Positions 58,601 to 64,000 of a stretch of 64,000 nucleotides of DNA are shown piece by piece. Where the stretch lies: positions 88,480,001 through 88,544,000 of the forward strand of contig NC_134013.1 in NCBI RefSeq assembly GCF_040712315.1. The letters are read 5' to 3'. Position numbers and translations under genes: made by a program. How positions within the stretch are numbered: the first letter of the stretch is position 1; each line of letters starts with the position of its first letter. Source of the stretch: Castanea sativa (lineage: Eukaryota > Streptophyta > Magnoliopsida > Fagales > Fagaceae). The notes beneath the pieces are model-generated. The model searched no databases. It was not told the DNA's origin and worked only from the letters and a program-made list of their open reading frames with translations.

Positions 58601-61600
58601 ACATCTCTTGCTAGCTTTTTCTCTGTTGTACTAGTCAAGTTTTTCATAGTTCCATCTATTTGTTTTTCCTAATATTTTCTTTTCTTTGTGCACATTCATA
58701 ATATGTGCTGAGAGGTTTAAAAAATTAAACTGTGCACTTTTTTTATGGAATTAAGAAAACACTATCTCAGATCTAGTTTTTTTGTTATTTCTTTATTTAT
58801 TTTTATTATAAATAATGTAAGAGCTTTTATTAAAAATAGTCAACCCAAGTACACTGGAAATGTACTTCAATGGAAGAAATTAAGAACCTAGATTACAATG
58901 ATCAACTAGAACAGGGAGGAACAAACAAGAACATGAAGGCAAAACTAAGCTCCATTTGAGGAGAATACTGTAAAAAAAAAAAAAAAAAACTTTATATCAA
59001 GAATAGACCATTTACAATCCTCAAAGTATCTAGCATTCCATTCCCCAATTATGAAATCGCTTTGTGAATTGATTATGAAATTCAAATCCATACATGTACC
59101 TTATATATTAACCCAAATTTCTTGATTTATGTGCTAATACAGTGGTAGTTCACCATGACTAAATGCTTTTCAGCTATTTTTTAGCCCGCTATCAAATGTA
59201 CAATGATGATTGAATATTATTCTCTCCGTTTTTATGGTGCTTGTCATAATGTCAGTTCAACCAGGCAGGTTATTCCGTATTTGATATGGTATACTATTTT
59301 CTAAAGAGTGGATTAATGAGTACAATTTTAATAATGTCATATATTGTTTCCTTCACCTTTGTTTTTTTAATGATTATTGGTTGGATTATGGAGTACTATT
59401 TTGATAGTCATCCTCTAAGTTGTGAGCTCTTGCTTTGTCAAAGTTCCAGAGTGGTCCCATAAATAACCGTAGGGGCAAGAAGAATCTTGTCTTATCTGCA
59501 TGGGGAGACGATTCTCTGCTCTCAGAAGACTGTATTAACCCCTATTATTCGCCAAGCAGTTATCAATCATACAGTGAACAAACTCGACAGAATTTGGTAA
59601 ATGTCTTCAAGATTTTAATCCTGAGACCACTTTCAAGGTGACTTCATAATTTGACAAATTCACCTTTTCTTCTTCTTCCTTTTTGGGGTGCAGAAAATAG
59701 TGAATGAAGATGTTATTGATTATGATCTTCTTGAAGACCTAATCTGTCATGTTGATGAAACTTGTGACGAAGGTTCCATACTTGTATTCTTACCTGTATG
59801 TCCTTTCCATCATCCTTTCTTGGGTCATTTATGTATGCCTTATTGTTTTCTCCTGGAAAATATTATTATATGTTTATTCTGCTGTACTGCATAACAGGGG
59901 GTGTCTGAAATTTACACGTTACATGATAAGCTAGTTGCTTCTTACCGATTTGGCGGGCCATCTTCTGATTGGATTCTTCCTTTACATTCATCCGTTGCAT
60001 CAACTGATCAAAAAAAAGTGTTTTTACGTCCTCCTGAAAACATACGCAAGGCAAGTTCTTGCATTTAAGGCCACCTATGCTGGTTGGTTCTTGCATTTAA
60101 ATTTTGCAGATCACCATTTATGATAAATCTTGTACACTCTTGAAGTCATCATTTAAATAAATTGTATGCTTCATTGCTTTATATTGGTGCATGAAAGTTC
60201 TTGTTTATTTATAACTTGGAATTAAAAATTTGGTCATATCCCTTTATGTTCCTGTTGTTTCATTTTGTTCTGGTTGTGATCTATTAAAAATTCATGCACC
60301 AATATAAATTCATGCACAAATTGGTGATGAGATCTTGTGTAATTGGTGTAGAAAATTCAATGCCATATATGCCTGAAGTTAATGGTGGAAATTCACAAAA
60401 CATGCATGTCTGAAGTTATTGATGCTTGGATTCTTAATTAAACTGGACCATTCTCATTAAAGGAAGATCTAAAACAACAAAGGTTGTTCTCTCTTGATGT
60501 GTCTTTGTAGTCCTTTTGTACTCACTTTGATGAAGAAATGCCTTTGTAGTACTTTTAGTTGTTTGTTTGACATATACTTGTGTGATGTTTCCCAGCTTCT
60601 GTTGCCCTTTGACTCCTTGTGCCAAACTTATTTATTATAATCTTCAATATCTTGTGTCTCAGGTCATTATAGCTACAAACATAGCAGAGACGAGTATAAC
60701 CATAGACGATGTGGTATATGTCATTGACTGTGGAAAGCATAAGGAGAATCGTTATAACCCTCAAAAGGTTGTGCCTTTTCATTTTCTAATGAAATGTTTA
60801 GTTGATTAGAAGGGCAGTAGTATACAGTTACATCCTTCATATTGGAGCCACTCATACACATTCAATTATATTTCTGTAGTATAGTAATTTCCATCTTATT
60901 GCCAAAGATAAGACCATGTTCTGGCATTCTTCCTCCTTTTTGTCAAGATCTATTCAAGAAAGAGAAATAATGTAACAAGAAGATACTACATGTTTAATAA
61001 AGTTTAGCGTTGTGTGTGTGTCAAATTACTTGTTTTTGTCAAATTACATGTTTATTTTTTGCAAAAGGATAGTGACATTGTATTAGTTTTTGGAATTTTG
61101 TTGCAACTGTTTCATGGAAGAGAACTGAGACAGTTTTGCTTCTTGTTCTTATGATCTAATATGCAATGCTGGTTTGGTAATTAGGTTTCTTTTAATAATA
61201 GAAATTTTATGGTTGGAAAAAGATTGGTAATTAGGTTTCTTTTATCACCTATCCCAAAGAAAAGAAAAAAGAAAAAAGTTGTATTGTTGGAAAAGATTTG
61301 AATATGTTTTTTTATTGCTATTTACATATGCACTTGTTGGGTCTTGAACACATGATCTCATCCTTCACCTTACTCTTACAAAGGGGAGGATGTTCCATTT
61401 CTGTGGAACCCAACATTTGCTGAACCTATCAATCCAATGAGTTAATATGTTCTTGCCACTGCGTTAAATTAGGATTGTACAAGAGATAATGGTAGTAAAC
61501 ATTGCAAGTAGAATAGAAAGGATACCATAAGAGGGCTGAGTTGCTCTGATCAACTTGTGTTACTTAGACACTAATAGAGGTCTTTCTCCCTATAGCTACA

Positions 61601-63739
61601 TCCTTCTTTGGTAATTATTGAAACTTGTCACTTTCTTTATTTCTGTACTCCCTGTATGCTGTAATTGATCCTGGAATCTAATTGTTTAAATTGGTCTCTT
61701 ATAGAAATTGTCTAGCATGGTTGAAGATTGGATATCTCAAGCAAATGCAAGGCAAAGGAGAGGAAGAGCTGGACGTGTAAAACCTGGAATATGCTTTTGC
61801 TTGTATACTCGTAATAGATTTGAGAAACTCATGCGCCCTTTTCAGGTACTCTCTGCTAGAAAAAAATAGGCTCTAAAGGTGCATATCTTGTGCTTTTCAC
61901 TCCAATTCTGTTAATTAAAGGACTCGTTTACCATCTTTTTTTCCCAAGGTTCCTGAGATGCTTCGGATGCCACTAGTGGAGTTGTGTTTACAGATTAAGT
62001 TACTTGCTCTGGGTTATGTAAAGCCTCTTTTATCCGAGGTAAGTAACACAATTCTTTAACTGCAGATGTTTAATTTGATGGAACTGTCTAACTGTTTTTA
62101 TTTTTTAACTTCTGTTTCAGGCGTTAGAACCTCCTAGGGAGGAGGCTATTACCTCAGCAATTTCATTGTTATATGAGGTAGTTTTGGTTCTGAAAGTGAT
62201 GATTATGATTTACTTTTAAATGTATGGATAATATCGGAAACAATCAGCAAGCCTGATTCATGTTAATAGAATTTCTTGGGATTGTTGAATTAAAGACCAT
62301 AATTATCATTACTTTTAAAAAAAAAATTTTAAAAAGTTTTAAAGAATTTTATTAATAAAATAAACGGAATTCTCTAAAGGAAGAGAATCCTAAAGGTTAC
62401 GACGGAAGACTTTAGTGATCTATAAAGAATTACAAGAAATCCCCCATCCATTGTACATTTTTTTTTTTTTGATAAGTAATAAAGATGTATATTAAAAAAA
62501 TTCTACCTCATGTAGAAAGTCATAAGGCAGAGATAAAAATTATAGAAAAAGAAAATGAAAAACAGAAAGGAAAGATACTAATTACAATGAAGGGAGTTAA
62601 GGAACATAGGAAGAGAATCACTAGAGGTGAGTCCCCAAGCCCTAAACCAATCAAAAAGTGAGCCATTGAAAGAAGCCAATAACTAGCCATCAGAACTTTC
62701 CATGTCCTCAAACGTCCTCCAATTTTGCTCCCTCTATAGACACCACGTTAAGCATAGCGGAGCTAAATTCCAAATGCTAGATAAATGTTTTCCAGGCCAA
62801 TTCCACCAACCAAAAGAGTATCCACAACTGATCTTGGCAAGACCCAAGAAATCCCAAGAGATCTAAACACCAAACTCCACAACCGGTAAGCCTTACCACA
62901 ATGCAGTAGCAAATGATCTACCGTCTCCCCATTACAACGACACATAATGCACTAGTCAAAAAAGCCCATCCCTCTACCCCCTCAAATTGTCACTTGTAAG
63001 GGAAATTCAAATAGAAAGTGATCTAATGAGGTGGAGATAGAAGGGTAGTTGAAAATTTCATGTTAAATCTCATAATGAGGCTCTTTGTGGTTACTATTAT
63101 GCAAGATTCTTATGGAATAATGTATGGTGCACCAAAGCACCTAAGAAAGTCACTTTTTTGGTATGGGCAATGGCTTTGGGAAACGTCAGATACAATTTAA
63201 TCAAAAGAGGTTTCAACTTGGTAAATTGGTGCTGCATGTGTAGATGTAATAATAAAACAATGGACCATTTGCTAATCCATTGTGCGGTTGCTCAGGAGTT
63301 ATGGACCTTTATTTTTGCTATGTTTGGGGTACAATGGGTGATGTCTAGGAGGGTCACTGATGCACTTGCTTGCTGGTGAAGCCGATATGCCAAGCGTGGA
63401 GGTTCTTCTGTTAATGTGGACTGTATGGGGTTAAAGGGCAATCAAACATTCAGTGATGTAGAACAAACTGTGGTGGAGCTGAATTCTGGATTATTGAGAT
63501 CAACATTTGAGTGCTCTTGAACCATAGGCACAAGTGATATGATTATATGAATTTGGTTGTAGATTTATTTCCCTTCTTTTCACACAAATGATTAGGGTGT
63601 GTATTTTCTGGGAGTGTTATGTGTACACTTTTGATGTACATGAACCATCTCCTTTGTCTTTATAAATTTTTTATTACTTTTGCAATAAAAAGTTCAAAAA
63701 AGAAGCTTTACTAGTTTCTACATATGTTATTTCTCCTGA

Positions 63740-63788
<49 letters not shown>

Positions 63789-64000
63789 TTATGCATATTG
63801 TGAAAATACTCGATAGTGTTCATGGTTGTTATTACTTAACTAGTCATTTTTTGTTCACACCAGTTAGAATTTATTTTTTGCTGCATAACATTATACCGTA
63901 CAACTGGCCTCTTTTTAGGTTGGGGCACTTGAAGGTGATGAAGAGTTGACACCTCTTGGGCATCATTTGGCAAAACTCCCTGTTGATGTTTTAATTGGGA
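40553..64000 (+). CDS. DExH-box ATP-dependent RNA helicase (DExH7/DHX29-like), 5' part
   Basis: Twenty-five exons: 40553-40873, 41543-41648, 41771-41961, 46015-46062, 47070-47220, 47310-47728, 48663-48881, 50209-50320, 50517-50714, 51022-51101, 51652-51774, 52621-52707, 54670-54770, 55248-55305, 56588-56653, 58171-58253, 58365-58548, 59450-59596, 59694-59795, 59898-60050, 60663-60767, 61705-61845, 61949-62038, 62121-62177 and 63919 to the window end. They give about 1141 codons in frame; a plant DExH7 has about 1450, so the HA2/OB C-terminus is beyond the edge. The N-terminus is Lys/Gln- and Ser-rich, followed by a UBA-like helix pair ([26 protein letters not shown]). Motif I is GETGSGKT (647-654), II DEVH (752-755), III SAT (789-791), V TNIAETSI (988-995) and [10 protein letters not shown] (1035-1042). 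Relatives unwind structured RNA, some in translation initiation. Intron 20 has a GC donor. Confidence 0.93.
40955..41219. repeat. Tandem duplication in helicase intron 1
   Basis: A unit of about 136 bp beginning near GGAAAAG(G/T)ATTTGAAGTTCG is present twice with few differences (start points near 40955 and 41091). It gives the repeated minus-strand frames with FSSERK-like text. Confidence 0.88.
41962..44814. other. Helicase intron 3, 5' portion
   Basis: Long intron without recognised exons. It holds a compound GC/CA/TA/CA dinucleotide run at about 43112-43192 and a short repetition of GGGGACTGGTGA / GGGTTATTGTGTTGAGTTGC around 44420-44525. Open frames around 43647-44277 have no recognised domain. 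Confidence 0.55.
44815..45140 (+). pseudogene. LINE 3'-end relic in helicase intron 3
   Basis: The plus strand encodes [20 protein letters not shown] and RTFEGLD, the conserved end of plant LINE polyproteins after the zf-RVT segment, followed by a non-coding tail that stops at an A-rich run (45126-45140). It is truncated at its 5' side and inserted in the gene's orientation. Confidence 0.75.
45141..46014. other. Helicase intron 3, 3' portion
   Basis: AT-rich intron sequence leading to the acceptor at 46013-46014. Nothing further recognised. Confidence 0.5.
47954..48456. mobile_element. Non-autonomous hAT-like element with 8-bp TSD
   Basis: Ends TAGGGGTGTACAT and, on the other strand, TGAGGGTGTGCAT are inverted. 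The flanks carry the exact 8-bp direct repeat ATTGTAAT (47946-47953 and 48457-48464). The interior is full of GGGTTGGGTTGG-type repeats on both strands near both ends and has no transposase. It lies in helicase intron 6. Confidence 0.87.
51880..52440 (+). pseudogene. LINE relic (zf-RVT region) in helicase intron 11
   Basis: The plus strand reads [52 protein letters not shown] and [11 protein letters not shown], the typical zf-RVT segment of plant LINE polyproteins. The frame is then interrupted, and later segments such as [15 protein letters not shown] text and [12 protein letters not shown] are recognisable in other frames. It is a dead copy in the host gene's orientation. Confidence 0.85.
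52856..53345 (+). repeat. Tandem repeat with snRNA-type promoter signature
   Basis: Two diverged units of about 292 bp (from 52856 and 53149) share CCTTGGATTGTGTG, ATTGGATTG, a CCACRTYGGG core, GGGCTATATAAGTGA and ACTCTTTG/CTCTTTG. The second unit has TCCCACATCGG (53220-53230) and TATATAA (53254-53260) 24 bp apart, the spacing of a plant pol III snRNA USE and TATA. No U6, U3 or other snRNA body follows, so only the promoter-like part is recognised. Confidence 0.6.
55598..55623. repeat. (TC)n microsatellite
   Basis: A short dinucleotide run in helicase intron 14. Confidence 0.9.
55715..56070. mobile_element. Mariner/Stowaway-type MITE
   Basis: Starts TACTCCCTCCATCCCAATTT and ends AACTGGGACGAAGGGAGTA, the standard inverted ends of this widespread plant Tc1/mariner MITE family with TA target sites. 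It is about 355 bp, AT-rich and non-coding, in helicase intron 14. Confidence 0.92.
56654..58170. other. Helicase intron 15
   Basis: A 1.5-kb intron. It includes a degenerate echo of exon 15 wording near 56738 (GTTGATCAAATGCATGAATGG against GTTGATGAAGTGCATGAACGG in the exon), which may be a partial duplication of the motif II region, and an alternating CGCG run near 57010. No other feature recognised. Confidence 0.5.
62465..62950 (-). pseudogene. LINE 3'-end relic, antisense, in helicase intron 24
   Basis: Read on the minus strand, [22 protein letters not shown] and following text is the zf-RVT segment. It continues into a 3' part with [18 protein letters not shown] and ends at a poly-T (poly-A on the minus strand) near 62461-62470. 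Several frame breaks are present. Confidence 0.82.
63110..63705 (+). pseudogene. LINE relic, sense, in helicase intron 24
   Basis: The plus strand encodes [39 protein letters not shown] and [10 protein letters not shown], again the zf-RVT segment. Downstream text is out of frame and the copy ends near an A-rich stretch (63686-63702). It faces the antisense relic at 62465-62950, about 160 bp away. Confidence 0.83.
63740..63788. repeat. (TAA)n microsatellite
   Basis: About 16 trinucleotide units near the 3' end of helicase intron 24, next to the LINE relic. Confidence 0.95.

Noticed and set aside
1..64000. tRNA, rRNA and snRNA genes
   Set aside because: Scanning by eye found only the SINE boxes at 20786-21069 and the promoter-like motif at 53220. 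No complete cloverleaf or conserved snRNA body was seen. A covariance-model search would be needed to exclude weak candidates.

Overview
This is a window of a plant nuclear genome, most likely a woody eudicot; a Fagales-like species is possible but unproven. The evidence is multi-exon genes with AT-rich GT-AG introns, plant-specific families (a plastid NFU scaffold with a transit peptide, a WEB-family coiled-coil protein, a secreted GDSL esterase, a DExH7-type helicase), abundant microsatellites and many small transposon relics. I saw no prokaryotic or viral gene cluster, CRISPR array or credible tRNA gene.

Layout. (1) About 99-2140, plus strand: the last four exons of a BOP1-like ribosome-biogenesis WD40 gene. 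Upstream of these exons the frame is closed and looks decayed. (2) 7470-3707, minus strand: a complete four-exon NFU2-type plastid Fe-S scaffold gene of 235 codons, convergent with BOP1. Its last intron holds a 407-bp tandem duplication that copies a splice acceptor. (3) 7471-11784: intergenic repeats, including a MITE inside a duplicated sequence and an element rich in CTCGAG half-palindromes. (4) 12567-11785, minus strand: a single-exon short WEB-family gene with three in-frame 15-residue repeats. (5) About 12980-20100: repeat-rich DNA upstream of the GDSL gene. (6) 20102-27535, plus strand: a complete five-exon GDSL esterase/lipase of 401 codons, whose 5.7-kb first intron is packed with a SINE, a hAT-like element, a MITE and microsatellites. 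(7) 27536-40552: relics of further GDSL-locus copies (an exon-5 pseudogene at 31622-32350 and a bare 3' flank at 37690-37865), a large AT-rich element with tandem arrays, fold-back MITEs, and an inverted repeat. (8) 40553 to the window end, plus strand: the first 25 exons (about 1141 codons) of a DExH7-like RNA helicase, with several LINE relics, a hAT-like element and a mariner-like MITE in its introns.

The genes do not form a pathway. BOP1 (nucleolar 60S assembly) and the DExH helicase (RNA or translation) are housekeeping genes, NFU serves plastid Fe-S delivery, WEB proteins are linked to chloroplast movement or the cytoskeleton, and the GDSL enzyme is probably secreted. The most informative local biology is structural: repeated, unequal duplication of the GDSL neighbourhood, with transposon insertions that can be placed in order because paralogous empty sites survive in the same window. 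I found no convincing undescribed molecular system.
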